Positions 53,659 through 63,854 of a stretch of DNA of 64,000 bases are shown in pieces. Within the stretch, counting starts at the first letter, position 1. Every line of letters begins with the position of its first letter. The notes beneath the pieces were generated by a model. It saw only the letters and a list, made by a program, of their open reading frames with translations, was not told the origin of the DNA and searched no databases. The stretch covers positions 1 through 64,000 of the forward strand of contig NZ_KB893388.1 of the NCBI RefSeq assembly GCF_000374085.1, written 5' to 3'. A program made the translations under genes and the position numbers. This DNA comes from Spirosoma spitsbergense DSM 19989 (GTDB lineage Bacteria > Bacteroidota > Bacteroidia > Cytophagales > Spirosomataceae).

Positions 53659-54052
53659 AGATAAATTGACGGTTAATATGCCGGGTTAACGCCCGATGTT
53701 TCGCAAATGTTATAAAGAACGCACCCGGTAGCGATAAAAAAATGGGTTGCTCATGAAAAACGGAGCAGGTGCCGGGAAGTAGCATCAATGGTTTGGCTGT
53801 TCGCCTGCCGACGTAACGTATAGCCTTTCGCCGGAATCGGAAAACGGCTGACCGAAAAACTGATTCTGGAAGCAACGACTATTGCCCAAACTAAAAGTAC
53901 CCCATCAGCAATGCCCGAGGTTTGGAGACCTGTAATCGTTTGTAGCTGAGCCAACTCTTCAACGCAGCAAAGCCGTTGAAACAGATAAAGTACTGTTTCA
54001 GCGGCTTTGCTGCGTTGATTTGGTATCCCGGACGTGGACGTTCAGGGGGACG
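53659..54052. other. intergenic region between transaldolase and the barrel gene
   Basis: About 390 bp with no credible gene; several short antisense frames are not protein-like. It contains the 24-bp hairpin at 53961-54016 near the transaldolase 3' end. No clear promoter consensus was found for the barrel gene at 53658, though TAACATTTG near 53705 comes close with one base too many. Confidence 0.4.
53961..54016 (-). terminator. 24-bp hairpin downstream of transaldolase
   Basis: AACGCAGCAAAGCCGTTGAA... (53961-53984) pairs with 53993-54016 over 24 bp with a single G-T pair; 8-nt loop. It lies 36 bp after the tal stop codon. There is no clear T-run, so it may protect the mRNA 3' end rather than terminate. 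Confidence 0.5.
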
Positions 54053-55159
54053 TTAAGCAGAGGCCAGCGACTTTTCTTTCTGCGTGTTGATCGCGTCAAG
54101 CAGTTTGTCGTAAGGCTTGTTGAATTTCTCAATACCTTCATCTTCAAGCTGCTGGCTAATATCCTTTAGCCGAATGCTTGCCTGCTCAACGCGCTCCAAC
54201 GCCTGCGTGGCTTTGTCCAGATCGTCTTCCAGACGGGCAGCCGCCTTCCCGTGATCGCGGAAGGCTTCGAGGGTTTCCATCGGGATTGTGTTCACTGTTT
54301 TGGGGCCAATCAGAGCCTCCACGTATTTTACATCCGAAAAGGAGGGGTCTTTACTGCTCGTGCTGGCCCACAACAGCCGCTGGGGTTTCGCGCCCTTCGC
54401 TTCCAGTTTTCTGAACCGGTCGCTGCTGAATTCGCGCTTGTAGATTTCATAGGCTTTTCTGGCGAGGGCAATCGCAATGTCTCCTTTCAGATCGTCCAGC
54501 CCTTTCTCGTTCAGTATGGGGTCAACTAGCACGTCGATGCGGCTGAGGAAAAAACTGGCTACCGACGCAATCTGATCAACCGACTGACCTTTTTCAACCC
54601 GCACTTCCAGGCCTGACATATACGCGTCGACAACGGCTTCGTATCGCTCCAGACCAAACAGCAGCGTAACATTGATGTTGATACCATCGCTGATGCTCTG
54701 CTTAATGGCAGGCAGGCACTGGGCCGTACCCGGAATTTTGATCATTACATTATCCCGGTCGACCGCTTTCCACAGTTCGCGGGCCTGTTTGATCGTGCCG
54801 TCTGCATTCAGGGCCAGATGCGGAGAAACTTCCAGACTCACGTAGCCGTCGGAGCCTTTTACTTCTTCGTCATAAACCGGTTTGAACAGGTCGGCTGCCT
54901 GCTGAATATCGGCAACGGCCAGACCATAAAAAATAGCCTCGTTGCTTTTGTCTTCCTGCGCGAGGGTTTTGATATTCTCGTCGTAGTCAGAACCGCTGCT
55001 AATGGCTTTTTCGAAAATAGCCGGATTGGACGTAAGCCCCCGGATACCGTCTTCGTCGATGAGCTTTTGCAGCTCCCCGGTGTTCATAATTTTCCGGTCA
55101 ATGTAATCGAGCCAGATACTCTGGTCGAAATCGTGAATTTTCTTTACGTTATTTTCCAT
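54053..55159 (-). CDS. tal: transaldolase
   Basis: A 368-aa enzyme of the non-oxidative pentose phosphate pathway transferring dihydroxyacetone units from sedoheptulose-7-P to glyceraldehyde-3-P. IWLDYIDRKIMNTGELQKLI and GIRGLTSNPAIFEKAI are the family opening. The Schiff-base Lys is in DNVMIKIPGTAQCLPAI, and INVTLLFGLERYEAVVDAYM and RLLWASTSSKDPSFSDVKYV complete the barrel. The size matches the long class (Mycobacterium/cyanobacterial type). It is downstream of transketolase by 48 bp, so tkt-tal is one operon. Confidence 0.93.
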   Translation of the reverse strand: MENNVKKIHDFDQSIWLDYIDRKIMNTGELQKLIDEDGIRGLTSNPAIFEKAISSGSDYDENIKTLAQEDKSNEAIFYGLAVADIQQAADLFKPVYDEEVKGSDGYVSLEVSPHLALNADGTIKQARELWKAVDRDNVMIKIPGTAQCLPAIKQSISDGININVTLLFGLERYEAVVDAYMSGLEVRVEKGQSVDQIASVASFFLSRIDVLVDPILNEKGLDDLKGDIAIALARKAYEIYKREFSSDRFRKLEAKGAKPQRLLWASTSSKDPSFSDVKYVEALIGPKTVNTIPMETLEAFRDHGKAAARLEDDLDKATQALERVEQASIRLKDISQQLEDEGIEKFNKPYDKLLDAINTQKEKSLASA

Positions 55160-55207
55160 GATTTTATGTAGTTAGTTTTACGTGTTGTCGCCAGCCTGTC
55201 ACGGCGT

Positions 55208-57259
55208 TTACGACAACACTTCCTTTTTCTCCGTACCCGGTGTTTTGCCCTTCAGCACCGCTTTGGCCTGCTTGACGACGTTATCGACCGAAAAGCCAAA
55301 GTACGCCATTACTTCTTCGCCCGGCCCCGACAGTCCGAACCGGTTCATACTCACCGTACTACCCTCATCGGTAACGTATTTGTGCCAGCCGATGGGTGAA
55401 CCGGCTTCAACGGCCAGCCGTTTCCGAATCGAAGGGGGCAACACGGTATGCTGGTATGCCTGATCCTGTTTCTCGAACAACTCCCAGGATGGCATACTAA
55501 CGACCCGCGCCTGAATGCCCTGCTTTTTCAGTTCTTCCTGTGCTTTCATCACCAGCGACACTTCCGAGCCGGTCCCGATCAGAATCAATTCGGGTGTTCC
55601 GTCGGACTCGCTGAGGATATAGGCCCCTTTCCCGACGCCCTTTGCCGAGCCATACGTCGACTGGTCGATAACGGGTAATTTCTGGCGGCATAGAATCAGC
55701 AAAACTGGCGTTTTAGGTTGCATCATCGCAATGCGCCAGGCTTCGATGGTTTCGTTGGCATCAGCCGGTCGAATGACGATGATGTTTGGGATGGTTCGCA
55801 GTGAAACAACCTGCTCAACGGGCTGGTGCGTTGGGCCATCTTCGCCCAGGCCAATGCTGTCGTGCGTGAACACGAGCGTCACTTTCGATTCGGCCAGGGC
55901 CGTTAGCCGAATGGCACCGCGCATGTAGTCCGAGAAGTTGAGGAACGTGCCGCCGTAGGGATGCACCCCGCCGTGCTGCGCCATGCCGTTGAGAGCTGCC
56001 CCCATGGCATGTTCGCGGACGCCAAACCAGATGTTCGACTGATCGTAATGACCCGGCTGGAAGCTCACATTGCCTTTGGTGGGCATTTCGTTGGACGATG
56101 CCAGATCGGCCGAACCACCGAATAAATAAGGAACCGACTTTTTCAGGACATCGAGTGCTTTTCCCGACGCTTGACGGGTGGCCATATCCTTATCATCGGG
56201 CGTAAACGTAGGCAGGTCGGCATCCCATCCATCCGGAAGTTCACCGGCAAAGGAAGTCAGGAATTGCGCTGCTTCGTCGGGAAATGCTTTTTTGTACGCA
56301 TCGAATTCCTTTTGCCAGTCGGCCTGGAGTTTAGCTCCCCGCTCACCCGGTTCTTTCAAATAGTCGCGCACGTCGTCGGGCACCACGAACGATTTATCCG
56401 GATCAAACCCCAAAAAAGATTTAGTTCTCCGCACATTTTCCTCGCCCAGAGCGCTTCCGTGAACTTTACTGGTACCTTCCTGCGGACTACCATAGCCGAT
56501 AATCGTTCGGACGGAAATAATGGACGGACGCTCTGTTTCCATCTGCGCGGCCCGAATCGCCCCCTCAATCGCGTCTAAATCGTTGCCATCACTCACGTGC
56601 TGTGTATGCCAGCCATACGCATCGAAACGCTCCAGCCGGTTTTCGGTAAAAGCCAGATCGGTTGGGCCATCGAGTGAAATCAGGTTATCGTCGTAGAGGT
56701 AAATGAGTTTTCCCAGCTTGAGGTGACCAGCCAGGGAAGCCGCTTCCGACGCGATACCCTCCATCAAATCGCCATCGCTGACGAGGACATAGGTGTAGTG
56801 GTTCATAGGCGTATGCCCGTCCCGGTTATAGGTCGCAGCCAGAAAAGCTTCGGCCATGCCCATACCCACCCCATTAGCAAAACCCTGTCCCAGTGGTCCG
56901 GTTGTCACCTCTACCCCCGGTGTCAGGTTCGATTCCGGGTGGCCCGGTGTCTGGGAATGGAGTTGCCGGAACTGTTTCAGGTCATTGAGCGAGAGGTCGT
57001 AGCCGTACAGATGCAGCATACTATACAGCAGCGCCGACCCGTGTCCAGCCGATAAAATGAACCGGTCGCGGTCGGGCCAGAGCGGGTCTTTTGGATTAAA
57101 GCGTAAAAAGCGCGACCAGAGTACATAGGCCATCGGTGCTGCGCCTAACGGCAGACCGGGGTGTCCCGAGTTGGCTTTCTGAACGGCATCGACGGCCAGA
57201 AGCCGGATGGTGTTGATACTAAGTTGGTCGAGGTCAAGGTCGATTTGTTTGTCTATCAT
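55208..57259 (-). CDS. tkt: transketolase
   Basis: A 683-aa thiamine-diphosphate enzyme moving ketol units between sugar phosphates. The N-terminal part has [38 protein letters not shown] and [20 protein letters not shown]. The TPP-Mg site is [20 protein letters not shown]. The pyrimidine domain has [20 protein letters not shown] and [20 protein letters not shown]. The C-terminal domain ends with [19 protein letters not shown]. Full length and intact. It precedes tal in the same transcription unit. Confidence 0.95.
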   Translation of the reverse strand: MIDKQIDLDLDQLSINTIRLLAVDAVQKANSGHPGLPLGAAPMAYVLWSRFLRFNPKDPLWPDRDRFILSAGHGSALLYSMLHLYGYDLSLNDLKQFRQLHSQTPGHPESNLTPGVEVTTGPLGQGFANGVGMGMAEAFLAATYNRDGHTPMNHYTYVLVSDGDLMEGIASEAASLAGHLKLGKLIYLYDDNLISLDGPTDLAFTENRLERFDAYGWHTQHVSDGNDLDAIEGAIRAAQMETERPSIISVRTIIGYGSPQEGTSKVHGSALGEENVRRTKSFLGFDPDKSFVVPDDVRDYLKEPGERGAKLQADWQKEFDAYKKAFPDEAAQFLTSFAGELPDGWDADLPTFTPDDKDMATRQASGKALDVLKKSVPYLFGGSADLASSNEMPTKGNVSFQPGHYDQSNIWFGVREHAMGAALNGMAQHGGVHPYGGTFLNFSDYMRGAIRLTALAESKVTLVFTHDSIGLGEDGPTHQPVEQVVSLRTIPNIIVIRPADANETIEAWRIAMMQPKTPVLLILCRQKLPVIDQSTYGSAKGVGKGAYILSESDGTPELILIGTGSEVSLVMKAQEELKKQGIQARVVSMPSWELFEKQDQAYQHTVLPPSIRKRLAVEAGSPIGWHKYVTDEGSTVSMNRFGLSGPGEEVMAYFGFSVDNVVKQAKAVLKGKTPGTEKKEVLS

Positions 57260-57560
57260 GACTGGTTAGTTAGAGGTTACACAAAGGGTATTGTTGCCAG
57301 GGCTATGCAGCACGTTATCAGCAACGAGTAGTATGTAGGTAACTCTCTACAGCCGGTTTGGATTAGAAAAAGGTGATTAAATGTGTGTTAATCAGCCCCG
57401 GCCGGGCAAAAGTGATGCGATTAGGATTGTTTGTATACTGATTGGGTTACTTAATACCTCCTGCTTCCCGCTGCCTGTGCAAAACGACAGTAGGTATTTT
57501 CGTTGATTCCCGTAAATTTGAGAAACAGGGGAAAGTAGCCTGGTACGCGACATTAACACA
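57260..57560. other. divergent region between tkt and xdhB
   Basis: About 300 bp with no protein gene. TAAATTTG at 57513-57520 is a perfect -7 element for the plus strand, but no TTG lies 19-21 bp upstream. For tkt, TACCCTTTG near 57285 on the minus strand is one base longer than the consensus. There is no room here for the xdhA gene that usually precedes xdhB. Confidence 0.45.
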
Positions 57561-59876
57561 ATGAAAAATATAGATTCCAGCACCCACGTACGGGGCGAGT
57601 CGGTTTATCTGGACGATATCCCCGTGATTCGGGGTACGCTGTTCGGAGCGGCTTTCGGGTCGCCGATTGCGCATGGTATCCTGAAAAGCCTGGACCTGAC
57701 AGCAGCTGAAGCCATGCCCGGCGTGGTCAGGATTCTGACGTATAAAGACGTAACCGGCGAAAACCAGATCGGCGGTATCGTACCCGATGAACCGCTGCTG
57801 GCCGAACACCACGTCCATTACTGTGGCATGCCCATTGCCTTCATCCTGGCCGAAACCGATGAAGAAGCCCATGCCGCCATTAAAAAAATTACGGTCGACA
57901 TCGATCCCCTGCCCGTCATCACCGATCCCCGCGAAGCGCAGGCCAGGGGTGATCTGATTGTCGGGGCCAGAACGTTCCGGCTGGGCGATGTGGCTACTGC
58001 CTGGGAACAGTGTGCTCATGTTTTTGAAGGTACTGCCGATACCAACGGGCAGGAGCATCTGTACATCGAAACGCAGGGTGCCTACGCCGTTCCGCAGGAG
58101 AACAATGGTATAAAACTCTACTCGTCCACGCAGGGGCCAACAGCAGTACAGCGGGCCGTATCCCGGTCGTTGGGTCTGCCCATGCACCAGATTGATGTGG
58201 ATGTAACGCGGCTGGGTGGTGGCTTTGGCGGCAAAGAGGATCAGGCTAATATGTGGGCTGCTTTGTGCGCGCTGGCCGCTCATGTACTGAAACGCCCCGT
58301 CAAATACGCCCTGAACCGGATAGAGGATATGGCCATGACCGGCAAACGGCACCCGTACTCATCCGACTTTAAAATCGGGCTTGATGCCGACCTGACGATC
58401 ATTGCCTACGAGGCTACCTTCTACCAGAATGCCGGTGCCGCTGCCGATCTGTCTCCGGCGGTGCTGGAACGGACCCTGTTTCATTGCACCAACAGCTATT
58501 TTATTCCGAACGTAACAGCCATTGCCTATTGCTGCCGGACAAACCTCCCGCCGAATACGGCGTTCCGGGGCTTTGGTGGACCACAGGGTATGTTTGTGAT
58601 TGAGGCTGCTATAGCCAAAGCAGCCTACTCACTCGGTATCGATGCGGCCGTGATACAGGCGAAAAACCTGAACCAGACCGGCGACGAGTTTCCTTATGGA
58701 CAGAAAGCCGAAAGCGAAGCCCGGGCCTGCTGGGATAAAGCCGTTACGACGTATAAGGTCGATATGCGTCGAAGCCAGATAGCCGACTTCAATGCTGCCA
58801 ATATCCTGTATAAAAAAGGAGTAGCTCTCATGCCGGTTTGTTTCGGCATCTCGTTCACCAATACCCGAATGAATCAGGCGCGGGCGCTGGTTCACGTGTA
58901 TACCGACGGCAGCGTTGGCGTAAGTACCGGTGCGGTCGAGATGGGGCAGGGCGTGAATACCAAGATGGTACAGGTGGCGGCTCAGGTGTTTTCGATTCTG
59001 CCGGAGCGCATTAAAATTCAGTCGACCAGCACGTACCGAATCGCCAACACATCGCCCTCCGCAGCCAGTGCCACCGCCGACCTGAATGGCAGGGCGGTAC
59101 AAATTGCCTGTACCGATATTCTCAATCGATTGAAGGCCGTAGCGGCTCAGGAATTACACACTGACGAAGCGGCCATAACCCTGAAAGATGAGTGGGTGTA
59201 TGTGGGTGACCAGTGCACTGACTATACCTGGCAACGACTGGTATTGGCCGCTTATGGCCGGCGCATCAGCCTGTCTGAACACGCGCACTATGCCACGCCG
59301 GTTATTCATTTCGACCCCGTTACCGGCAAAGGACATCCGTTTGCCTACCACGTTTATGGTACGGCAGTTGTTGAGGTGACCATCGATTGTGTACGGGGAA
59401 CCTACGAAACGGATGCCGTTAACGTGGTCCACGATTTCGGGGCCAGCATGAACCCCCTCATCGACCGGGGGCAGATTGAGGGCGGCATCGTGCAGGGAAT
59501 TGGGTGGATGACTCTGGAGGAAGTCATCTACGATAAAGCGGGCCGGTTACGGTCCAATGCACTGTCCACTTACAAAGTGCCGGATATCTATTCTGTTCCG
59601 AAAGAGATTACCATCGAGTTCCTGCAAACGCAGACCGACAATCTGGCTATTTTCCGGTCCAAAGCCGTTGGCGAGCCTCCATTGATGTACGGCATTGGGG
59701 CCTATTTTGCCCTGCGTAACGCTATTCGTGCGTTCAATCCATCGGCAACTATTCCCTTCGATGCACCCATGACCCCCGAAAAAGTGTTGCTGGCTTTGTA
59801 CGATACTATATCGGCTCCGGCCGCACTGCCTTTAACCAATGATAAAATCGCTACCGATCTGGCAGTTAATTCATAA
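57561..59876 (+). CDS. xdhB: xanthine dehydrogenase, molybdopterin-binding subunit
   Basis: A 771-aa molybdenum subunit that hydroxylates hypoxanthine/xanthine to urate. The start MKNIDSSTHVRGESVYLDDI is the usual XdhB opening. RLGGGFGGKEDQANMWAALC, TAFRGFGGPQGMFVIEAAIA, GAVEMGQGVNTKMVQVAAQV and SASATADLNGRAVQIAC are the molybdopterin-binding segments. The catalytic Glu is in KAVGEPPLMYGIGAYFALRN. It lacks the FeS and FAD domains, as expected for the split enzyme, so a partner XdhA is required. None is present upstream or downstream here. It overlaps xdhC by 38 bp. Confidence 0.92.
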   Translation: MKNIDSSTHVRGESVYLDDIPVIRGTLFGAAFGSPIAHGILKSLDLTAAEAMPGVVRILTYKDVTGENQIGGIVPDEPLLAEHHVHYCGMPIAFILAETDEEAHAAIKKITVDIDPLPVITDPREAQARGDLIVGARTFRLGDVATAWEQCAHVFEGTADTNGQEHLYIETQGAYAVPQENNGIKLYSSTQGPTAVQRAVSRSLGLPMHQIDVDVTRLGGGFGGKEDQANMWAALCALAAHVLKRPVKYALNRIEDMAMTGKRHPYSSDFKIGLDADLTIIAYEATFYQNAGAAADLSPAVLERTLFHCTNSYFIPNVTAIAYCCRTNLPPNTAFRGFGGPQGMFVIEAAIAKAAYSLGIDAAVIQAKNLNQTGDEFPYGQKAESEARACWDKAVTTYKVDMRRSQIADFNAANILYKKGVALMPVCFGISFTNTRMNQARALVHVYTDGSVGVSTGAVEMGQGVNTKMVQVAAQVFSILPERIKIQSTSTYRIANTSPSAASATADLNGRAVQIACTDILNRLKAVAAQELHTDEAAITLKDEWVYVGDQCTDYTWQRLVLAAYGRRISLSEHAHYATPVIHFDPVTGKGHPFAYHVYGTAVVEVTIDCVRGTYETDAVNVVHDFGASMNPLIDRGQIEGGIVQGIGWMTLEEVIYDKAGRLRSNALSTYKVPDIYSVPKEITIEFLQTQTDNLAIFRSKAVGEPPLMYGIGAYFALRNAIRAFNPSATIPFDAPMTPEKVLLALYDTISAPAALPLTNDKIATDLAVNS

Positions 59877-60822
59877 AAGTCGTCAGCAGCGCCAGCCCGT
59901 CACGCTGCTGTACGTGCTCGAAAGCCACGGCAGCAGCCCCGGCCGCCAGGGTTTTCTGATGGCGGTGAATGCCGGTGGTGAGATGGCCGGGTCTATAGGC
60001 GGGGGCATTATGGAGCATAAGTTTGTCGAACTGGCCAAAGACACGCTCAGGCAAAATCAACCGGATTTGACTAACTCTCAACCCGCCATTCGGACGCAGT
60101 ATCACGATAAAAATGCCGCCCACAATCAGAGCGGTATGATCTGCTCCGGTGATCAGACAATTCTTCTGTACCCCATTCAACCGGGCGATTCGGCTGCTGT
60201 TCAGGCCGTTATTACCTGCCTGGAACAGCACAAAAACGGTTTGCTCGAACTGTCGCCCGCCGGGATTCGGTTCACCCCGAATCAGTTGCCCGATGCTGAT
60301 TATCAGTTCACGAAGCGGTCAGAAAACGACTGGCTCTATCGGGAGAGGATTGGCTATAAAAACCAGCTTTACATCATTGGCGGGGGGCATTGCGCACTGG
60401 CCCTCAGTGAACTGATGAGCCGAATGGATTTTTATGTCCGCGTTTTCGATGACCGGCCAGATTTGTACACAATGGCATTGAACGATACGGCTCACGAGAA
60501 AATAGTAGTAGCTGATTATAGCGAATTGTCCGAACTGATTCCACCCGGTCGCCATCAGTACGTGGTAGTAATGACCATGGGGTACCGAACCGATGATCTG
60601 GTTGTTCGAGCGTTATTGGGCAACGAGTTTGCCTATGTCGGGGTGTTGGGTAGTAAAACCAAAGTGGAGAAGTTATTGGCTGCCTATCGTTCGGAGGGCT
60701 TTGATGAAGCGTGGCTGAAGCGTATGCATGCACCCATTGGTATGGCCATCAACAGCCAGACTCCCGAAGAAATTGCGGTGAGTATTGCCGCCGAGATTAT
60801 TCAGGTGAAGAATGCCCGGTAA
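59839..60822 (+). CDS. xdhC: XdhC-family molybdenum cofactor maturation protein
   Basis: A 327-aa protein that binds and sulfurates molybdenum cofactor before insertion into xanthine dehydrogenase. ESHGSSPGRQGFLMAVNAGG and MAGSIGGGIMEHKFVELAKD are the XdhC N-terminal domain; SGMICSGDQTILLYPIQPG holds the conserved Cys. The C-terminal Rossmann domain starts QLYIIGGGHCALALSELMSR and has VMTMGYRTDDLVVRALLGN. It begins inside the last 38 bp of xdhB, indicating translational coupling. Confidence 0.9.
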   Translation: MIKSLPIWQLIHKSRQQRQPVTLLYVLESHGSSPGRQGFLMAVNAGGEMAGSIGGGIMEHKFVELAKDTLRQNQPDLTNSQPAIRTQYHDKNAAHNQSGMICSGDQTILLYPIQPGDSAAVQAVITCLEQHKNGLLELSPAGIRFTPNQLPDADYQFTKRSENDWLYRERIGYKNQLYIIGGGHCALALSELMSRMDFYVRVFDDRPDLYTMALNDTAHEKIVVADYSELSELIPPGRHQYVVVMTMGYRTDDLVVRALLGNEFAYVGVLGSKTKVEKLLAAYRSEGFDEAWLKRMHAPIGMAINSQTPEEIAVSIAAEIIQVKNAR

Positions 60823-60891
60823 TCCCGTTCGTCAAACAACTCCCTTTTCGACTATATTGCTCTGTAATTAGCATAATCTAATTGACCGCCT

Positions 60892-61194
60892 ATGCACCTG
60901 ACTCCCCGCGAAAGTGAAAAACTGCTCCTGTTTCTGGCGGGCGAACTGGCCGAAAAGCGCAAAGCCAGAGGCCTGAAACTAAACTATCCCGAAGCCATCG
61001 CCCTCATCAGCAGCCACCTTCAGGAAGCCGCCCGCGACGGTAAATCGGTGGCGGAGTTGATGCAGTATGGCACGACGATTTTAACCCGCGAGGACGTAAT
61101 GGCTGGTATTTCCGAAATGATCCACGAGATTCAGATCGAAGCCACATTTCCCGACGGTACCAAGCTGGTCACCGTTCACGACCCCATCCGGTAA
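60892..61194 (+). CDS. ureA: urease subunit gamma
   Basis: A 100-aa urease gamma subunit, full length. [60 protein letters not shown] and [20 protein letters not shown] are diagnostic. It is the first gene of the urease cluster, 69 bp after xdhC on the same strand, with no distinct promoter visible. It is separated from ureB by an intervening GxxExxY gene. Confidence 0.95.
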   Translation: MHLTPRESEKLLLFLAGELAEKRKARGLKLNYPEAIALISSHLQEAARDGKSVAELMQYGTTILTREDVMAGISEMIHEIQIEATFPDGTKLVTVHDPIR

Positions 61195-61200
61195 TTTTTT

Positions 61201-61671
61201 GAACACGGATGACGCGGATTATATGGATAAACACTGATTTTAGATGGGGGAATTACTGCGTAAGGACCTGACTGATTCCATCATCAAAACGTATTATGAT
61301 GTTTATAATGAGCTAGGGTACGGTTTTCTGGAGAAGGTTTATCAGAATGCCATGTATTTGGAATTGAAGCGTATCGGCTTTGCTGTCGAAGCGCAGAAGC
61401 AGATAAAAGTTCATTTCAGAGGAATCGTGGTAGGAGAATACTACGCCGATCTGATTGTCGACCAAACCGTTATTCTGGAATTGAAAGCCAGCGAAGTGCT
61501 GGTTTACGAAAATGAGCTACAGTTATTAAATTATTTACGGGCTACCGATATCGAAATTGGTTTGTTGCTAAACTTCGGTAAAAGGCCCGAGTTTAAACGG
61601 ATGATTTTTACAAACGACAGGAAGCAACTAAGAAATCCGTCAAATCCGTAATATCCGTTAAACCCGTGTTC
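61201..61671. repeat. imperfect inverted CGGAT-word repeats flanking the GxxExxY gene
   Basis: GAACACGGATGACGCGGATT (from 61201) is mirrored by AATCCGTAATATCCGTTAAA and CCCGTGTTC (to 61671); 18 of the first 27 positions pair, with the outer 8 bp GAACACGG/CCGTGTTC perfect. Additional ATCCGT words lie at the right side. The arms frame the inserted gene. Confidence 0.6.
61244..61651 (+). CDS. GxxExxY protein inserted in the urease operon
   Basis: A 135-aa protein of the GxxExxY family: GYGFLEKVYQNAMYLELKRI contains the eponymous G-x-x-E-x-x-Y, then VEAQKQIKVHFRGIVVGEYY, ADLIVDQTVILELKASEVLV (the D...E-x-K nuclease-like core) and LQLLNYLRATDIEIGLLLNF. The core resembles a PD-(D/E)xK nuclease fold; the biological role is unknown. 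The gene is A/T-richer than ureA and ureB and is flanked by inverted CGGAT repeats. It splits an operon that is otherwise contiguous in most bacteria, so it is probably a mobile insertion. Confidence 0.88.
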   Translation: MGELLRKDLTDSIIKTYYDVYNELGYGFLEKVYQNAMYLELKRIGFAVEAQKQIKVHFRGIVVGEYYADLIVDQTVILELKASEVLVYENELQLLNYLRATDIEIGLLLNFGKRPEFKRMIFTNDRKQLRNPSNP

Positions 61672-61687
61672 TATTTTTTCAATCAGT

Positions 61688-62056
61688 ATGATTCCAGGAG
61701 AATACATCCTTGCCGAAGGTGATATCGAGTGCAACGTTGGTCGTGCTACGGCGAGCCTGACCGTTGTCAATACCGGCGACCGACCTGTGCAGGTTGGCTC
61801 GCACTATCACTTTTTTGAAGTCAATAAACAGATGGCCTTTGACCGCAGTCAGGCGATGGGGATGCGGTTGGATATCCCCGCCGGAACCGCCGTTCGGTTC
61901 GAGCCGGGCGAGGAGAAAGCGGTGAGTCTGGTCGCGTTCGGAGGTAACAAAAAAATCACTGGCTTCAGTAATCTTGTCAATGGTGAGCTAACCCCATCGG
62001 CCCGGAAACAGGCTGAGAGCAAAGCCATTGAACAGGGTTTTAAAAGCAATATATAG
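61688..62056 (+). CDS. ureB: urease subunit beta
   Basis: A 122-aa urease beta subunit. [60 protein letters not shown] and [20 protein letters not shown] are diagnostic. Full length. It ends 10 bp before ureC. Confidence 0.95.
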   Translation: MIPGEYILAEGDIECNVGRATASLTVVNTGDRPVQVGSHYHFFEVNKQMAFDRSQAMGMRLDIPAGTAVRFEPGEEKAVSLVAFGGNKKITGFSNLVNGELTPSARKQAESKAIEQGFKSNI

Positions 62057-62066
62057 ACAGACTACC

Positions 62067-63788
62067 ATGGCCTTTTCCATCAACCGGATAAAATACGCCA
62101 ACCTGTACGGCCCAACTGTCGGCGACAAAGTACGGCTGGCGGATACCGATCTGATCATCGAGATCGAGAAAGACTACACCGTTTATGGCGACGAAGCCAA
62201 GTTCGGCGGGGGCAAAACCATTCGTGATGGCATGGCACAATCGGCCACCGCTACCCGCGCTGAAGGGGTGCTGGACATGGTGATCACCAGCGTCATGATT
62301 ATCGACCACTGGGGTATTGTAAAAGCCGATATTGGGCTGAAAGATGGGAAGGTCGTGGGTATCGGTAAGGCTGGAAACCCTGATACCATGGACGGTGTTG
62401 ACTCCAACATGATTATCGGTGCCTCGACCGAAGTACACGGCGGGGCGGGCCTGATTGCCACCCCCGGTGGCATTGACGCGCACATCCACTTCATCTGTCC
62501 CCAGCAAATCGACCACGCGCTGTTCAGTGGCATCACGACCATGATGGGGGGCGGAACAGGACCTGCCGATGGAACCAGCGCCACCACCGTAACGCCCGGT
62601 GCCTGGAACATTCAGAAGATGCTCGAAGCTGCCGAGGCTTTCCCGATGAACCTGGGATTTATGGGCAAAGGAAACTGCGCCACCACTGCCCCCCTCGAAG
62701 AGCAGATTGAAGCGGGGGCACTGGGCCTTAAAATCCATGAAGACTGGGGGTCAACGCCCGCCGTCATCGACGCATCGCTGCGGGTAGCCGACAAGTACGA
62801 TGTGCAGGTAGCTATCCATACCGATACGCTGAATGAGTCGGGGTTTCTGGAAGATACTCTTAACGCCATCAATGGCCGGGTTATTCACACGTTTCATACC
62901 GAAGGGGCGGGTGGGGGGCACGCCCCCGACATTATCAAAGCGGCCATGTACCCGTACATTCTGCCCTCTTCCACTAACCCGACGCGCCCCTACACGGTAA
63001 ACACCATCGACGAACACCTCGACATGCTGATGGTGTGTCATCACCTGGATAAATCCGTGCCGGAAGATGTCGCATTTGCCGATTCACGCATCCGGCCGGA
63101 AACCATTGCCGCCGAAGATATTCTGCACGATATGGGCGTGTTCAGCATGATGAGTTCCGACTCGCAGGCGATGGGCCGCGTGGCCGAGGTGATTACGCGT
63201 ACCTGGCAAACGGCCGACAAAATGAAGAAACAGCGCGGCTTTCTGCCGGAAGATGAAGCCCATAAAAATGACAATTTTCGGGTAAAACGCTACGTGGCGA
63301 AATACACCATCAACCCGGCTATTTCGCACGGCATATCCGAGTATGTGGGATCAATTGAACCCGGCAAACTAGCTGATCTGGTGCTGTGGAATCCGGCCAT
63401 GTTTGGGGCCAAACCCGAAATGATTATCAAAGGAGGGATGATTATCGCCAGCAGGATGGGCGACCCGAACGCGTCTATCCCCACCCCGCAGCCCGTCATG
63501 TACCGGCACATGTTCGGGGCTTACGGCAAAGCCCTGCACAAGACCTGCGCGACCTTCGTTTCGCAGGTTTCGATCGATAACGGCGTCGTGCCGCAGTATG
63601 GGTTGCAGAAGATGGTGCTGCCCGTAAAGAACTGCCGGACTATTGCCAAAAAAGACCTGATACACAATGATGCCACACCACAAATCGACGTGAACCCCGA
63701 AACCTACGAGGTTAAAGTGGATGGGCAGCCGATTACCTGCGAGCCGGTTTCCGTTCTCCCACTGGCGCAGCGGTATTTCCTGTTTTAA
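62067..63788 (+). CDS. ureC: urease subunit alpha (nickel-binding catalytic subunit)
   Basis: A 573-aa catalytic subunit hydrolysing urea to ammonia and carbamate. Nickel ligands are intact: H139 and H141 in [14 protein letters not shown], the carbamylated Lys222 in [15 protein letters not shown]251 in [13 protein letters not shown]277 in [18 protein letters not shown] and D365 in [10 protein letters not shown]. The flap His is in [20 protein letters not shown]. The start is the ATG at 62067 ([20 protein letters not shown]); an extended frame from 62028 would overlap ureB and lacks family similarity. Full length. Confidence 0.96.
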   Translation: MAFSINRIKYANLYGPTVGDKVRLADTDLIIEIEKDYTVYGDEAKFGGGKTIRDGMAQSATATRAEGVLDMVITSVMIIDHWGIVKADIGLKDGKVVGIGKAGNPDTMDGVDSNMIIGASTEVHGGAGLIATPGGIDAHIHFICPQQIDHALFSGITTMMGGGTGPADGTSATTVTPGAWNIQKMLEAAEAFPMNLGFMGKGNCATTAPLEEQIEAGALGLKIHEDWGSTPAVIDASLRVADKYDVQVAIHTDTLNESGFLEDTLNAINGRVIHTFHTEGAGGGHAPDIIKAAMYPYILPSSTNPTRPYTVNTIDEHLDMLMVCHHLDKSVPEDVAFADSRIRPETIAAEDILHDMGVFSMMSSDSQAMGRVAEVITRTWQTADKMKKQRGFLPEDEAHKNDNFRVKRYVAKYTINPAISHGISEYVGSIEPGKLADLVLWNPAMFGAKPEMIIKGGMIIASRMGDPNASIPTPQPVMYRHMFGAYGKALHKTCATFVSQVSIDNGVVPQYGLQKMVLPVKNCRTIAKKDLIHNDATPQIDVNPETYEVKVDGQPITCEPVSVLPLAQRYFLF

Positions 63789-63801
63789 CGTTGGCTGAAC
63801 G

Positions 63802-63826
63802 TTGACAAAGTTTAAAACTTTGTCAA
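63802..63826. repeat. 10-bp hairpin between ureC and ureE
   Basis: TTGACAAAGT (63802-63811) and ACTTTGTCAA (63817-63826) pair perfectly with a 5-nt loop. It lies 13 bp after the ureC stop and could tune expression of the distal urease genes, or act as a weak mRNA-stabilising element. Confidence 0.5.
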
Positions 63827-63854
63827 AGATTAAACGGATAGCTCCAACCACTCC

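Noticed and set aside
57447-58352. Long minus-strand open frame (about 300 codons) opposite xdhB
   Set aside because: It is antisense to a clearly conserved XdhB and its composition and residue pattern do not resemble any protein family; it is a shadow of GC-skewed codon use.
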